The notes: generated from the sequence alone by a model not told the origin. A DNA stretch of 64,000 bases from Staphylococcus simiae (GCF_017357005.1 NZ_CP071589.1:2480001-2544000), one strand, 5' to 3'. Counted from the first letter of the stretch, positions 36,759-48,685 are shown. A program made the numbers and translations.

Positions 36759-37077
36759 TCTTACTCACCTCTATTAAATTGTAACTATCATTTTCTTTTT
36801 ACAGTGCTCGTCAATAATATGACAGCATTAAGGTCTACTACATCTAGTCCAAGATTAATTTCTATATAGTTGATTATGATTAACGTCAATGACTTTAATA
36901 TTCATTTTCTCTCTATTGTCATTATGTACCAAATTTCAGATTGAGTAAAATAGGTCGCATGGCCTATTTTGAATATCACTAAATAATAGAGATTCTCTCC
37001 CAAATTGGACTGATACATAATTATTTTTTAAACTATTCACTTTTTATTTACCAGTCCTGAAAAACAGAGAACCATAA

Positions 37078-37127
37078 TAAAAAGCATACTGAAGTAAAGG
37101 GGATATATCCTTTGCTTCAATATGCTT
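37078..37127 (-). terminator. Terminator of the GPx-like gene
   Basis: A 19-bp imperfect stem (37082-37100 against 37109-37127) is followed on the minus strand by TTTTTATT. The remainder of 36759-37077 is AT-rich upstream DNA of cysJ with no gene. Confidence 0.82.
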
Positions 37128-37195
37128 CACATCAATGGTCATCATGGATAAAAAAGATGTTTAACTGATAAACCATATTATTTTAAATATCTATA

Positions 37196-37678
37196 TTATA
37201 GTAGTGATTCAATAAACGACGTCATTTCTAACGGATCATCCATTGGTAAAAAGCGTTTAACTACATTACCTTGTCTATCTATAACAAATTTTGTGAAATT
37301 CCATTTAATTTGAGAGCCAAATAGACCCGGTTGTTCCGCTTTTAAATAAGTAAACAATGGATGCTCATTTTTACCATTAACTAATACTTTATCCAAAATT
37401 GGAAAACTAACACCAAATTTTTGTCTGTTTAATTGTACAACATCATCGATTGGATCTGGTTCGCGATTATCAAATGTGTTATTTGGAAAACTCAAAATTG
37501 TAAATCCTTGTTCTTTATATTTTTGAAATAGCATCTCTAATTCCGTTAACTGCTCATTAAATATACAATTTGTTGCTGTATTAACTATTAAAATAACTTG
37601 ATTGCGATATTGATCTAGTTTGTAAGTTGAGCCATCATGATCACATACTTCTATATCATAAACATTTCTCCTATTCAT
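37196..37678 (-). CDS. Glutathione/thioredoxin peroxidase-like protein with altered active site
   Basis: A 160-residue GPx-fold protein. The peroxidatic Cys38 is kept in 'IVNTATNCIFNEQL', and the Trp/Asn of the tetrad are kept in 'IKWNFTKFVIDRQGNVVKRF'. The family block that normally reads FPCNQFGGQEPG is here FPNNTFDNREPDP: the catalytic Gln is replaced by Thr68 and the resolving Cys by Asn66. The flanking 'KCGFTPQ' is also changed to NCIFNEQ. The gene lies where S. aureus has its second glutathione peroxidase gene. Peroxidase activity is therefore doubtful or needs a different mechanism. A good GAGGTGC lies before the ATG. Confidence 0.85.
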   Translation of the reverse strand: MNRRNVYDIEVCDHDGSTYKLDQYRNQVILIVNTATNCIFNEQLTELEMLFQKYKEQGFTILSFPNNTFDNREPDPIDDVVQLNRQKFGVSFPILDKVLVNGKNEHPLFTYLKAEQPGLFGSQIKWNFTKFVIDRQGNVVKRFLPMDDPLEMTSFIESLL

Positions 37679-38602
37679 AAGGCACCTCTATATTGCGACT
37701 TTGTCATTAATTGCATATTTTTTAGAATTTTCAGATAAAATAAACATTAACAAATACTTCAAGTAAACATTATATGGTATTACACTTTTTTTATCCATGC
37801 AATTAATAATGTTCGCTTTTAGGTTTTTACCCAACTTATACAAACTAAACTCTAAATAATTTCTGTGTGTTAGTGTAAATTGACTACTTCGTGTGATATT
37901 GCTAGTCTCCACACAATGACTTACATTATAACCCCCTCATTATAATCATCCTTGTTCTTTATTTTTTAAAGACAATTAGTAAACCTCTTAATATATACGT
38001 TAATCCTGTCTTGATGGTCTTTCTTCTTAGAAGTTTCACTACCTAACATTATTAAAGTAATAATGATATGTTATTAGTGATTTAATACATAGACCTTATG
38101 ATTACTTCACATCTTTATATAGATTTTGTGTATCCCTCCTTTAGAACTCATGCGTACATATATTACCGATGTTAATATTTCTTATTTATGCAGTTTCACA
38201 TTATTAATATATGCCATTTTGTATCGTGTGCGACCGAATACATATTAAAACATCAACTCTAATAATTCAATTATAAAAAATAAAAGCGAACATTTATGTT
38301 ATATTTAGTATTTATTGTTATCATAATATTATGTTTATTCTATTTTCAATTAATTAAACGAGTTGCTAATTATTAATAAAATAAAGCAATTTTTGTGATA
38401 TTTTCTACTAAATATTCAAAGTAACATTATTATTAAATGACACTTTATCGTATAAGACAATGCGTTTAATAGCAATCAACAGTAAACTTCATAGTTTTAA
38501 AATCTCTTCGTATACCGTCTTCAACTATTTATTTTGTTATCACAAAATATTTTAAATCATTTTATATTATTATGCTATATTTTTTTATTTTTATTTTCTG
38601 AC
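37679..38602. other. Gene-poor 0.9-kb stretch before the giant adhesin gene's 3' end
   Basis: Almost a kilobase of very AT-rich DNA lacks any frame with a proper ribosome binding site and start. A 74-codon minus frame at 37688-37912 starts at GTG without a ribosome binding site, and a 26-codon hydrophobic plus frame near 38297 also lacks one. A strong minus-strand AAAGGAGGG (38134-38142) has no start codon within reach. This may be eroded sequence at the edge of an accessory insert. Confidence 0.4.
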
Positions 38603-38637
38603 TAAAAAACCGATAAGAGAATATCCCTTATCGGTTA
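38603..38637 (-). terminator. Terminator of the giant adhesin gene
   Basis: AACCGATAAG pairs with CTTATCGGTT and T6 follows on the minus strand, 16 bases past the stop. Confidence 0.88.
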
Positions 38638-38652
38638 GATGATTCTATATCT

Positions 38653-41600
38653 TTATTTACTCTTTTGTTGGCGTCTTCTACCGCCTAATAGTAATAATGA
38701 ACTTGCTAATGCAAATAATGAGCCAAATAATTCTGTGTTATGAGAATGCGTCATACCACCTGTACTTGGTAATTGTTGCTTAGTTGTGCCGTCATTAGTT
38801 ACTGTTTGTTTATGCTCAATTTTGTGATATGAAATTGTTGTATTGTATTTGAAATATTGCTCTTTTCCAGTTTTCACTGTGTGTTGTTGATTATGTTGTG
38901 TGTTTTCTGGGTTGCTTGGCGTGCCTGGATTGCTTGGTTTATCTGGTGTCCCTGGGTTGCTTGGCTTATCCGGTGTCCCTGGGTTGCTCGGTTTATCTGG
39001 CGTGCCTGGGTTGTTCGGTTTATCCGGTGTGCCTGGATTGCTCGGTTTATCTGGCGTTCCTGGATTGCTTGGCTTATCCGGTGTCCCTGGGTTGCTTGGT
39101 TTATCTGGTGTCCCTGGGTTACTTGGCTTATCCGGTGTCCCTGGGTTGCTTGGTTTATCTGGTGTCCCTGGGTTGCTCGGCTTATCTGGCGTGCCTGGAT
39201 TGCTCGGTTTGTCCGGTGTCCCTGGGTTGCTTGGTTTATCCGGTGTCCCTGGGTTGCTTGGTTTATCTGGTGTCCCTGGGTTACTTGGATGACAAGGACA
39301 TACGATTTTAGTCCCATCATTACAAGTAATTACTAGATTACCTTCTATGTTGATATAAATATTTGTGATATTAGTAATATTAGTATTGCTACTATTTAAG
39401 ATATCTTGGTGACTTGTTTCTTTACCGTCTCCATCTTTAACTATAATAGTAATGCCAATTTGTTTACCATCTTTATCTTTAATAGGAACTATATCTACAG
39501 TTGGTGTCTTACCATCCTTGCCGTCTTTACCATTTTGGCCATTTATACCATTTAAAATAACTTCGCGACTAACCTCTTTACCATTACCATCTTTAATAAT
39601 AACAACAATACCCACTTGCTTTCCTTCACTATCTTTTAGAGGTTGTTGTTCAATGCTTGGTGTTTTGCCATCTTGGCCATCTTTACCGTTTTTGCCATCA
39701 GCAATGAATGTTTCACTAATCAATTTTCCTTGTGTTCCATCTGCATTCTTTTCATAGATTCTAACATAGGAGCCTGTTTGATCATCTTTTGTTCCACGTT
39801 CTGTAAGTGCTATTACTGATTGACCATCTTTACCATTAATACCATCTTTGCCGTCTTTTCCATCTTGACCGTTATAAATATTTTGACGACTTATTTCTTT
39901 ACCATTACCATCTTTGACTATAATAGTTAGCCCAATTTGTTTGCCATCTTTATCTAATATTGGTTGCTGTTCTACACTTGGTGTCTTACCGTCAATACCA
40001 TCTTTGCCATTCAATACCGTTTGACGATTAATTTCGTTGCCATTACCATCACGTACAATAATAATAATGCCATTTTGCTTACCATCTTTATCGTAAGAAG
40101 GTTGTTGTTCTACTGTTGGTGTTTTACCATCTTGACCATTATAGATATTTTGACGACTTATTTCTTTACCATCAATATCTTTAACAATTATTGTTACACC
40201 TATTTGCTTACCATCTTTATCGATGATTGGTTGTTGTTCAATACTAGGTGATTTTCCATCCTTACCATCAATACCATTTTGGCCATCTTGACCATTATAA
40301 ATATCTTGATGACTAATTTCTTGACCATTGCTATCTTTGACAATTACTGTTACACCTATTTGCTTACCATCTTTATCGATGATTGGACGTTGTTCAATAC
40401 TTGGCGATTTTCCATCTTTGCCATCAATGCCATTTTGACCGTCTTTACCGTTTGTACCATTTTGGCCATCCGCAATAAATGTTTCGCTAATTAATTTTCC
40501 TTGTGTTCCATCTGCATTTTGTTCATAAATTCGAATATATGAACCTGATTGGCCATTTTGTTCACCACGTTCAGTGATTGCTGTAACAGATTTACCGTTT
40601 TGACCATCTACACCATTTTGGCCATCAGTTCCATTGACAATTGTTTGACGGCTTATTTCATTTCCATCGCCATCTTTGACGATAATTGTCACGCCAATTT
40701 GCTTACCTTGATCGTCTGTAATAGGACGTTGCTCAATTGTTGGTGTCTTACCATCTTTACCGTTTTGGCCATTATAAACATTTTGGCGACTAACTTCGTT
40801 GCCATTGCCATCTCTAGTAATAACTGTCACACCAATTTGATTGCCATCTTTATCTAGTATTGGTTGTTGTTCAACACTTGGTGTCTTGCCATCTTGGCCA
40901 TCTACACCATTTTGACCGTTTTGACCATTATAAATGTTTTGACGACTTATTTCTTGGCCATCTCCGTTTTTAACAATCACTGTTACACCAATTTGCTTAC
41001 CATCTTTATCTAATATTGGTTGTTGTTCAATACTTGGTGTCTTACCGTCTTTACCATCAATGCCATCTTTACCATTCATAATCGTTTGACGATCGATTTC
41101 GTGACCATTGCCGTCTTTGACAATCACTGTTACACCAATTTGCTTACCATCTTTATCGATGATTGGTTGTTGTTCAATACTTGGTGTCTTACCGTCTTTA
41201 CCATCAATGCCATTTTTGCCGTCTTTACCGTCTGCAATAAATGTTTCACTGATTAAATTACCACGACTACCATCTGGATTCACTTCATAAATTTTAATGT
41301 AAGAACCTGATTGGCCATTTTGCTCACCACGTTCTGTAACAGAAGTGATTGACTTACCATTTTGGCCATCTACACCATCTTTACCGTTTTGACCATTTTG
41401 ACCATTTAAAATATTTTGACGGTTAATTTCTTTACCGTCTCCATCTTTAACAATCACTGTCACACCAATTTGGTTGCCATCTTTATCTAATATTGGTTGT
41501 TGTTCAATACTTGGTGTCTTACCGTCTTTACCGTCAACACCATTTGTACCATCTGTGCCTTTTTGACCATCTGCTACAAATGATTCGCTAATTAAATTAC

Positions 41601-44600
41601 CACGACTACCATCTGGATTTACTTCGTAAACTCTAACGTAAGAACCTGGTTGGCCATTTTGTTCGCCACGTTCTGTAACAGCTGTAATTGATTTACCATC
41701 TATTCCGTTAGTAATTGTTTGACGATTAATCTCTTTACCATCGCCATCACGTGTAATAACAATGATACCTGTTTGCTTACCGCTATCATCTAGTACAGGT
41801 CTTGTTTCTATTGAAGGAGATTTACCATCAACACCATTTGTACCATTCATAATATTTTGACGGTTAATTTCTTTACCGTCTCCATCTTTAACGATAATGG
41901 TAACACCGATTTGGTTGCCATCTTTATCTAGTATTGGTTGTTGTTCAACACTTGGCGTCTTGCCATCTTTGCCATTAAGCCCATCCTTACCATTAGCTCC
42001 GTCTGTGCCTTTTTGACCATTCATGACATCTTGACGACTCAATTCTGTACCGTTACCATCTCTAACAATAATAGTGACACCGATTTGGTTGCCATCTTTA
42101 TCTAGTATTGGTTGTTGTTCAACACTTGGTGTCTTGCCATCGATACCGTCTTTACCGTCTGCGCCATTCTTACCATTCATGATATTTTGTGTATCTGTAA
42201 CTTTACCATCACCATCAATAGTAATAATCTTCACACCAATTTGATTGCCATCTTTGTCTAATATTGGTTCTTGTTTCACTTGAGGTGATTTGCCATCTTG
42301 ACCATTTAAGATATCTTGACGACTGATTTCTTTACCGTCTCCATCTTTAACGATAATGGTTGTACCTATTGTATTGCCTTGTGCGTCTTTAATTGGCGTT
42401 TGCTCTACTGTTGGTGTTTTACCATCTTTGCCGTCTACACCATTCGTGCCGTCCTTACCGTCGGCTCCTGTATCGCCCTTATCGCCTTTGTCACCTTTAT
42501 CGCCTTTAGCACCTGTATCGCCCTTATCTCCTTTTTCACCTTTGGCGCCATCTTTGCCGTCTACACCATCAGTTCCATCTTTACCATTCAAGACATCTTG
42601 GCGGCTGATTTCTTTGCCATCTCCATCTTTAACGATAATGGTTGTACCTATTGTATTACCTTGTGCATCTTTAATTGGTGTTTGCTCTACTGTCGGTGTT
42701 TTACCATCTTTACCGTCTGCTCCATCAGCTCCATCTTTACCATTCAAGACATCTTGGCGGCTAATTTCTTTACCGTCTCCATCTTTAACGATAATAGTTG
42801 TACCTATTGTATTACCTTGTGCATCTTTAATTGGTGTTTGTTCTACCGTTGGTGATTTACCATCTTTTCCATCGATACCATTTGTGCCGTCTTTACCGTT
42901 GGCTCCTGTATCGCCCTTAGCGCCATCTTTGATGAACGTTTCACTAATTAAGTTGCCACGACTGCCATCTGGATTTACTTCATAGATTCTAATGTATGAA
43001 CCGTTATTACCATCGCTATCTATTCCAGGTGTAGTTTCAGCTGTAATCGATGTACCATCTATCCCATTGATTCCATCTTTACCATCTTTAATAAACGTTT
43101 CACTGATTAAATTACCGCGACTGCCATCTGGATTAATTTCATAAGTTCTAACATAAGAACCGTTTTGACCATCTTTTGTACCGGCTTCAGTAATTGTTGT
43201 TACAGATGTACCATTTGTACCGTCCTTACCGTTGGCTCCTGTATCACCCTTATCACCTTTGTCGCCTTTAGCACCTGTATCTCCTTTGTCACCTTTGGCG
43301 CCATCTTTGCCGTCTACACCATCAGTTCCATCTTTACCATTTAAGATATCTTGACGACTAATTTCTTTACCGTCTCCATCTTTAACGATAATGGTTGTAC
43401 CTATTGTGTTACCTTGTGCATCTTTGATTGGTGTTTGTTCTACTGTTGGTGTTTTACCATCTTTACCGTCTGCACCATTAGCTCCATCTTTACCATTTAA
43501 GATATCTTGACGACTAATTTCTTTGCCGTCTCCGTCTTTAACAATAATGGTTGTACCTATTGTGTTGCCTTGTGCATCTTTGATTGGTGTTTGTTCTACT
43601 GTTGGTGATTTACCATCTTTACCGTCTGCACCATTAGCTCCATCTTTACCATTTAAGATATCTTGACGACTAATTTCTTTGCCGTCTCCGTCTTTAACAA
43701 TAATGGTTGTACCTATTGTGTTGCCTTGTGCGTCTTTGATTGGTGTTTGTTCTACACTTGGCGTCTTACCGTCTTTTCCATCGATACCATTTGTGCCGTC
43801 CTTACCGTCGGCTCCTGTATCACCTTTGGCTCCATCTTTACCATTCAAGACATCTTGGCGGCTAATTTCTTTACCGTCTCCATCTTTAACAATAATGGTT
43901 GTACCTATTGTGTTGCCTTGTGCGTCTTTGATTGGCGTTTGTTCTACCGTTGGTGATTTACCGTCTTTTCCATCGATACCATTTGTGCCGTCCTTACCGT
44001 CGGCTCCTGTATCGCCTTTGTCGCCTTTAGCACCTGTATCGCCCTTATCTCCTTTTTCACCTTTGGCTCCATCTTTGCCGTCTACACCATCAGTTCCATC
44101 TTTACCATTCAAGATATCTTGACGACTAATTTCTTTACCGTCTCCATCTTTAACGATAATGGTTGTACCTATTGTGTTACCTTGTGCATCTTTGATTGGT
44201 GTTTGTTCTACTGTTGGTGTTTTACCATCTTTACCGTCTGCACCATTAGCTCCATCTTTACCATTTAAGATATCTTGACGACTAATTTCTTTGCCGTCTC
44301 CGTCTTTAACAATAATGGTTGTACCTATTGTGTTGCCTTGTGCGTCTTTGATTGGCGTTTGTTCTACCGTTGGTGATTTACCGTCTTTTCCATCGATACC
44401 ATTTGTGCCGTCCTTACCGTCGGCACCTGTATCACCTTTATCACCTTTGGCTCCATCTTTACCATTCAAGACATCTTGGCGGCTAATTTCTTTACCGTCT
44501 CCATCTTTAACGATAATAGTTGTACCTATTGTATTACCTTGTGCATCTTTAATTGGTGTTTGCTCTACCGTTGGTGATTTACCGTCTGCACCATTAGCTC

Positions 44601-47600
44601 CATCTTTACCATTCAAAATATCTTGACGACTAATTTCTTTACCGTCTCCATCTTTAACGATAATGGTTGTACCTATTGTGTTGCCTTGTGCGTCTTTGAT
44701 TGGCGTTTGTTCTACCGTTGGTGATTTACCGTCTTTTCCATCGATCCCATTTGTGCCGTCCTTACCGTCGGCACCTGTATCACCTTTATCACCTTTAGCA
44801 CCTGTATCGCCCTTATCTCCTTTGTCACCTTTGGCTCCATCTTTACCATCAGTTCCATTCTTTCCGTTCAAGACATCTTGAGTACTTACAACGTTACCAT
44901 TACCATCTTTAACAATAATCGTAACACCAGTTTGTTCTCCTTTGTCATTTGTAATTGGTGTTTGCTCTACTGTCGGTGTTTTACCATCAACTCCTGGTTT
45001 ACCATCGACACCATCTTTACCTTTTGGAATAGTTATTGTTGAACCATCACTGAAATTAACTACAGTATCTCCATTATTGTTTATATAACTATTGTCTATT
45101 GTTAAACCTTTAGGTTGTTGTCCAGGTAATTCTTTAGTCGAACCATCATTATATGTCACAGTATACGTATTATTGCCAGGGTTATACGTAATGTTTGTCA
45201 CTCCAGCATTATCATCTAAATTATATTCAAAAATGGCATTTTTAGAAGTATAAAGATGATCTCGTCGCACTTCTTCAAAATAATAACCATTTACTTGTAA
45301 TAATTTACTTTGATCTTTACCTGTTAAATCTGGGTTATAGCCTAGTTGTTTATAAAATACGCGATCGCGTCCATCTTCACCTTGTTGCGCTAATTGAATA
45401 GTATTTTTTGGAAGTGATTTATTCTCACGCACTTCATTTTTGTAGCTTACATCTTCAACAGTAATTTCATATTCATCCAAACTTGGCGCTGTGTTTTTGT
45501 ATAAACCTAAATCATTTGAATAATCATTGTTTTGCAATACTAATTTTACAACCGGTCCATTTGAATCGATATTCGTATTACTTCCAACATTTGTTGGTGC
45601 CAATGTATATCCGTCTGGTTCTATAAATTGAATAGTATAAGTACCTTCTTCAATATCATAAAATCCATATTTACCATCTCTATCAGTTACCGTATTGGCA
45701 ATTGTACGTCCTTGGTCATTTTTCAATAATACTGTTACGCCACCAATACCAGTTTCTCCAGCATCTTGAATACCATTTTTATTACTATCGTTCCAAACGA
45801 AATCGCCAATATTATATTTATCTTTTTTAATAAATCCACTATCTATCGTGTTGTTGTCTGCAAAATTAATAGTTGCTGTTGATTCTAAACCATTTGAATC
45901 TAAAGCATTGTTTGTCCCTTGATTGACTAATGTTGCTTTATAACCAGCTGGCGGTTGGAACGTTACTGTATATGTGCCATTTTTTAAGTTAGTAAATAAA
46001 TATTTACCATCACCATCTGTTGTTGTTTGATCAATAACTTGGCCCTTACTGTCTTTTAAAGCAACAGATACACCAGCAATGCCTTTTTCATTTGCATCTT
46101 GAATACCATTTTTATTAGTATCTTCCCAAACATAATCTCCAAGTTTATATTGGTCATTGCGGAAAAAGCCACTATCAATCGTATAATTATTAGCATTATT
46201 AACAACTACTGTTGTTGTTTGACCATTTGAATCCAAAGCAGTATCTGATCCTGCTGAAACAGGTGATGCAGTATAGTTACTTGGTGCAGTAAAGTCAACT
46301 TTGTATGTACCATTTGGCACGTTTTTGAACAGATATTTACCATTCGCATCTGTAGTTACACGATCAATAACAGTACCAGTTGTAGTATCTGTTAATTTGA
46401 CATAAACGCCTGCAATACCTTTGCCACCGTCATTTTGAATACCATCTTGATTTGTATCTTCCCAAACATAATCTCCGATTTCATATGTTAATTCAGTACC
46501 ATTAGCAGTAGATGTACCGCTTGATGTACTATAACTATTCACTTTTTTTACACTCTCTGATTTATTATTTTTATCTAAACCTGCTAAAGTATATGAAATA
46601 GTATCTGAAGTTGTGTTTCCAGTTCTTGTCATTACTTGAGATACAATATAGCGTTTATTTTGAGCTATAGTTCCAAAGTTGATTGTAGCTTGTGTATTGT
46701 CATTGTTTGTTGTTATAGCAGATGTAAATGATGACGTCACATCTTTTAGTTTGCTAGTATCACTATAATTTGGTGTGAAACTATCAACCATTGCAGAAGT
46801 ATCCAATACTTCATATATTTTGAAATTATTTTTATCTAATGTGAAACCATTAAGATCTGTCGTTAATTTAGTATTATAATGAATTGATCCTGGTTGGTTA
46901 ACATAGGTAACCATATTATATTGTTTGTTATTAGAGTAGCTTGTTGCAGAAACAAGTACATCCGATTTATTATTGCCATATTCTACCGCTATATTTTTAG
47001 TAACTGATTGATTACCATACGTTACAACCATAGGATACACTGTCTTATCAGTTGTGGCATTTTCACGTTTAGCAGAATTGATGCTGGTAAATGAACCTTT
47101 AATATCCTTATATTGATCTACATAATTGGTGAACGTGTATTTAATGGTATTAGATGCCTTATCATAATCACCACGTGCAACGATATCTCCATCAACACTT
47201 TTCAAATCTACATTTCCTGGTAAATAATCAATTCCTCCACCTGGTCTAATATAGTCTCCGTATTTTACAGTAAAGTAGTCTCCCTCTTTAACTGTATTAT
47301 CAATTTGATAATTCCCTTTAATAATAATATTATCAGCTGATGTTATCCACACATCTGGATTACCATTTAGCGTACGACCTTGTGTCGTAGTCATTGTTAA
47401 ATTAGTAAAATTCACTTTATCATTGACATTGGTACCTGAAGTTGTCGGTGTTGTCAATAACATTCTAGTTTTGAATTTTGGACTAACAGGTGTTGGTGTC
47501 GTTGAAGCTGATGCTGGTGTTGCCGCTAGTGATATAAAAGGATCTAAGCCAAGTTTAGAATTAGGATTCTGTAGATCTTTTTGAATTGTTGTAGCTAAAA

Positions 47601-48378
47601 TAATTTGATCTAACTGTTCTTTAGATAAATTAGAAATATCATTTTGAGATTTCACATTTTGAGCAACATCAGTTTGTACAGTTTTATCAACACCTAAATC
47701 AGCTACTTTATTGGTTGCGTATTGTTCTTTTTTAGTTGTTGTGTTATTCGATTTAGCTGTTTTAGTACTGTCTGATGTGTTCTGTTGATTTGTGTTACTT
47801 TGATTAGTTTTCACAGTTTTATTTTGTGCTTTTTGACTATTATTGACTTTTTTGTTACTTTGTTGATTTTGGTCAGCATGTTGGTCATTAGATGAATTTG
47901 CAGTGTCTGGTTGAGTAGTTGCTTTGTCATGAGACGAAGTCTCTGCTTTGTTATTAGTTGTCGGTATGTCATTATTCGTATTGACATTATCTTTATTTGT
48001 TATCTCTTTGTCTTCGTTTAACTTTGTATCATTTTTATTAGTTGTTTCTACTTTTTCATTAACTGTGGATGCTGTTGTGTTAGAAGTTGGTGACTTAGTT
48101 GTAGTATTTTGAGTATCTGAAGTAGTAGCTTGCGTTGCATTGTTTGATTGTACATTAGAAGTCGTGTTATCCGTGGATTGATTAGTTGAATCAGTATTTG
48201 GAGAACTCTCTGATTGAGTCGTTTCTGCTGCTTTGGCTTCTTGGTGACCTAAAATAAGTGATGCTCCTACCAATATTGAAGCAGTACCTACCGTGAACTT
48301 TCTGATTGAATATTTATTCAATCTATTGGGCATAAAATCTAAGCGTGATCCTACATTGTTCTTCTTTTTGTTTGACAT
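38653..48378 (-). CDS. Giant LPxTG surface protein: Sdr-type head, B repeats, collagen/TIIV-module stalk
   Basis: A 3241-residue cell-wall protein. From ATG 48378 (AGGAGG upstream) it has a YSIRK signal (residues 23-38, cleavage near 50) and a Thr/Asn/Gln-rich N1 (about 52-280). An MSCRAMM N2-N3 region (about 300-625) carries 'YTFTNYVDQ', the equivalent of TYTFTDYVD. Three SdrD-type calcium-binding B repeats span 632-959 (each opening GDYVWED/GDFVWND), followed by a G5-like link. The stalk runs about 1120-2995: Gly-X-Y collagen segments alternate with about 27 modules of the type [17 protein letters not shown] and six of the type [30 protein letters not shown] wall region (about 3031-3158), LPSTG at 3203-3207, a hydrophobic helix and RRRQQK follow. 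Sortase A should anchor it. An adhesive role is inferred; its ligand is unknown. Confidence 0.93.
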   Translation of the reverse strand: MSNKKKNNVGSRLDFMPNRLNKYSIRKFTVGTASILVGASLILGHQEAKAAETTQSESSPNTDSTNQSTDNTTSNVQSNNATQATTSDTQNTTTKSPTSNTTASTVNEKVETTNKNDTKLNEDKEITNKDNVNTNNDIPTTNNKAETSSHDKATTQPDTANSSNDQHADQNQQSNKKVNNSQKAQNKTVKTNQSNTNQQNTSDSTKTAKSNNTTTKKEQYATNKVADLGVDKTVQTDVAQNVKSQNDISNLSKEQLDQIILATTIQKDLQNPNSKLGLDPFISLAATPASASTTPTPVSPKFKTRMLLTTPTTSGTNVNDKVNFTNLTMTTTQGRTLNGNPDVWITSADNIIIKGNYQIDNTVKEGDYFTVKYGDYIRPGGGIDYLPGNVDLKSVDGDIVARGDYDKASNTIKYTFTNYVDQYKDIKGSFTSINSAKRENATTDKTVYPMVVTYGNQSVTKNIAVEYGNNKSDVLVSATSYSNNKQYNMVTYVNQPGSIHYNTKLTTDLNGFTLDKNNFKIYEVLDTSAMVDSFTPNYSDTSKLKDVTSSFTSAITTNNDNTQATINFGTIAQNKRYIVSQVMTRTGNTTSDTISYTLAGLDKNNKSESVKKVNSYSTSSGTSTANGTELTYEIGDYVWEDTNQDGIQNDGGKGIAGVYVKLTDTTTGTVIDRVTTDANGKYLFKNVPNGTYKVDFTAPSNYTASPVSAGSDTALDSNGQTTTVVVNNANNYTIDSGFFRNDQYKLGDYVWEDTNKNGIQDANEKGIAGVSVALKDSKGQVIDQTTTDGDGKYLFTNLKNGTYTVTFQPPAGYKATLVNQGTNNALDSNGLESTATINFADNNTIDSGFIKKDKYNIGDFVWNDSNKNGIQDAGETGIGGVTVLLKNDQGRTIANTVTDRDGKYGFYDIEEGTYTIQFIEPDGYTLAPTNVGSNTNIDSNGPVVKLVLQNNDYSNDLGLYKNTAPSLDEYEITVEDVSYKNEVRENKSLPKNTIQLAQQGEDGRDRVFYKQLGYNPDLTGKDQSKLLQVNGYYFEEVRRDHLYTSKNAIFEYNLDDNAGVTNITYNPGNNTYTVTYNDGSTKELPGQQPKGLTIDNSYINNNGDTVVNFSDGSTITIPKGKDGVDGKPGVDGKTPTVEQTPITNDKGEQTGVTIIVKDGNGNVVSTQDVLNGKNGTDGKDGAKGDKGDKGDTGAKGDKGDTGADGKDGTNGIDGKDGKSPTVEQTPIKDAQGNTIGTTIIVKDGDGKEISRQDILNGKDGANGADGKSPTVEQTPIKDAQGNTIGTTIIVKDGDGKEISRQDVLNGKDGAKGDKGDTGADGKDGTNGIDGKDGKSPTVEQTPIKDAQGNTIGTTIIVKDGDGKEISRQDILNGKDGANGADGKDGKTPTVEQTPIKDAQGNTIGTTIIVKDGDGKEISRQDILNGKDGTDGVDGKDGAKGEKGDKGDTGAKGDKGDTGADGKDGTNGIDGKDGKSPTVEQTPIKDAQGNTIGTTIIVKDGDGKEISRQDVLNGKDGAKGDTGADGKDGTNGIDGKDGKTPSVEQTPIKDAQGNTIGTTIIVKDGDGKEISRQDILNGKDGANGADGKDGKSPTVEQTPIKDAQGNTIGTTIIVKDGDGKEISRQDILNGKDGANGADGKDGKTPTVEQTPIKDAQGNTIGTTIIVKDGDGKEISRQDILNGKDGTDGVDGKDGAKGDKGDTGAKGDKGDKGDTGANGKDGTNGTSVTTITEAGTKDGQNGSYVRTYEINPDGSRGNLISETFIKDGKDGINGIDGTSITAETTPGIDSDGNNGSYIRIYEVNPDGSRGNLISETFIKDGAKGDTGANGKDGTNGIDGKDGKSPTVEQTPIKDAQGNTIGTTIIVKDGDGKEISRQDVLNGKDGADGADGKDGKTPTVEQTPIKDAQGNTIGTTIIVKDGDGKEISRQDVLNGKDGTDGVDGKDGAKGEKGDKGDTGAKGDKGDKGDKGDTGADGKDGTNGVDGKDGKTPTVEQTPIKDAQGNTIGTTIIVKDGDGKEISRQDILNGQDGKSPQVKQEPILDKDGNQIGVKIITIDGDGKVTDTQNIMNGKNGADGKDGIDGKTPSVEQQPILDKDGNQIGVTIIVRDGNGTELSRQDVMNGQKGTDGANGKDGLNGKDGKTPSVEQQPILDKDGNQIGVTIIVKDGDGKEINRQNIMNGTNGVDGKSPSIETRPVLDDSGKQTGIIVITRDGDGKEINRQTITNGIDGKSITAVTERGEQNGQPGSYVRVYEVNPDGSRGNLISESFVADGQKGTDGTNGVDGKDGKTPSIEQQPILDKDGNQIGVTVIVKDGDGKEINRQNILNGQNGQNGKDGVDGQNGKSITSVTERGEQNGQSGSYIKIYEVNPDGSRGNLISETFIADGKDGKNGIDGKDGKTPSIEQQPIIDKDGKQIGVTVIVKDGNGHEIDRQTIMNGKDGIDGKDGKTPSIEQQPILDKDGKQIGVTVIVKNGDGQEISRQNIYNGQNGQNGVDGQDGKTPSVEQQPILDKDGNQIGVTVITRDGNGNEVSRQNVYNGQNGKDGKTPTIEQRPITDDQGKQIGVTIIVKDGDGNEISRQTIVNGTDGQNGVDGQNGKSVTAITERGEQNGQSGSYIRIYEQNADGTQGKLISETFIADGQNGTNGKDGQNGIDGKDGKSPSIEQRPIIDKDGKQIGVTVIVKDSNGQEISHQDIYNGQDGQNGIDGKDGKSPSIEQQPIIDKDGKQIGVTIIVKDIDGKEISRQNIYNGQDGKTPTVEQQPSYDKDGKQNGIIIIVRDGNGNEINRQTVLNGKDGIDGKTPSVEQQPILDKDGKQIGLTIIVKDGNGKEISRQNIYNGQDGKDGKDGINGKDGQSVIALTERGTKDDQTGSYVRIYEKNADGTQGKLISETFIADGKNGKDGQDGKTPSIEQQPLKDSEGKQVGIVVIIKDGNGKEVSREVILNGINGQNGKDGKDGKTPTVDIVPIKDKDGKQIGITIIVKDGDGKETSHQDILNSSNTNITNITNIYINIEGNLVITCNDGTKIVCPCHPSNPGTPDKPSNPGTPDKPSNPGTPDKPSNPGTPDKPSNPGTPDKPSNPGTPDKPSNPGTPDKPSNPGTPDKPSNPGTPDKPSNPGTPDKPNNPGTPDKPSNPGTPDKPSNPGTPDKPSNPGTPSNPENTQHNQQHTVKTGKEQYFKYNTTISYHKIEHKQTVTNDGTTKQQLPSTGGMTHSHNTELFGSLFALASSLLLLGGRRRQQKSK
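38905..39288 (-). repeat. 27-bp tandem repeat encoding PSNPGTPDK
   Basis: About 14 head-to-tail 27-bp units encode the nine-residue Pro-rich wall-spanning motif; one unit has NNP for SNP. Units differ by synonymous third-base changes (TCC/TCT, GGC/GGT), so the array is not purely clonal. Unit length is a multiple of three, so slippage changes length without breaking the frame. It also leaves opposite-strand frames open. Confidence 0.9.
39395..45021 (-). repeat. Collagen plus module repeat array of the adhesin stalk
   Basis: About 5.6 kb of repeated coding DNA. Module type 1 (about 39 residues, ending in DILNG or DVLNG) occurs about 27 times by eye. Module type 2 (about 42 residues, with '[24 protein letters not shown]') occurs six times. 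Between them lie Gly-X-Y runs rich in KDG, KGD and TGA triplets, up to about 17 uninterrupted triplets. Type 1 copies at 42300-44900 are nearly identical; those at 39400-42300 are diverged. Proline is nearly absent from the Gly-X-Y runs, unlike animal collagen. Confidence 0.9.
45503..46485 (-). repeat. Three SdrD-type B repeats
   Basis: Three units of about 110 residues each begin with a [IL]GD[YF]VW[EN]D.N.[ND]GIQ motif and contain the DANGKY/DGDGKY/DRDGKY calcium loop. They share the 'D(S)NG' and 'DSGF' ends. They are diverged from each other at the protein level, so they are old duplications. Confidence 0.9.
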
Positions 48379-48441
48379 ATGTTTCCTCCTAAATAACAAA
48401 TTATTACTTATATGTAATTTTCATTATTTGTTAATATAGTT

Positions 48442-48470
48442 ATTATAATGTCTTTTATTATTTTGCGCAA
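48442..48470 (-). promoter_or_regulatory. Candidate promoter of the giant adhesin gene
   Basis: Minus-strand TTGCGC (48465-48470), a 17-base spacer and TATAAT (48442-48447) lie about 65 bases before the ATG. The leader between is AT-rich, and AGGAGG lies 6 bases before the start. Confidence 0.45.
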
Positions 48471-48603
48471 GATAATTTTATAAAATTATTTTTCGGATAG
48501 TAACATAATATACTTCAATAAAGTTTAGCTTTATTTAAAAAATTATAAATTCAAGTCTTTTATAATTAATAAAGGATATAGTTGATTTCATTTCTCTTTT
48601 AAA

Positions 48604-48653
48604 AAATAAAAAATACTTCTGAATATATTTGAATTCAAATAAGTATTCAGAAG
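48604..48653 (-). terminator. Terminator of the membrane-protein pair
   Basis: CTTCTGAATA pairs with TATTCAGAAG (48616-48653) with a long AT-rich inner stem, and TTTTTTA follows on the minus strand. Confidence 0.8.
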
Positions 48654-48685
48654 CATTCATTTAAATTATAAACTTATATGTCCTT

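Noticed and set aside
37688..37912. 74-codon minus-strand frame upstream of the GPx-like gene
   Set aside because: GTG start without a ribosome binding site, no recognisable domain, and the true GPx gene follows with its own ribosome binding site.
38297..38377. 26-codon hydrophobic plus-strand frame (MLYLVFIVIIILCLFYFQ), considered as a toxin-like peptide
   Set aside because: No ribosome binding site, no antisense promoter or paired repeats nearby; likely chance in AT-rich DNA.
38905..39288. Tandem 27-bp array considered as a CRISPR
   Set aside because: Units abut without spacers and encode a clear wall-spanning peptide repeat.
38857..39336. Long plus-strand frames rich in Trp, Cys, Leu and Gly opposite the PSNPGTPDK repeats
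   Set aside because: The 27-bp unit contains no stop in several frames, so all stay open by construction; no ribosome binding site, and the minus frame continues a clear protein.
42316..44881. Several plus-strand frames of Ser/Pro/Leu-rich protein opposite the collagen-module array
   Set aside because: They repeat with the module period and lack start signals; shadows of the adhesin gene.
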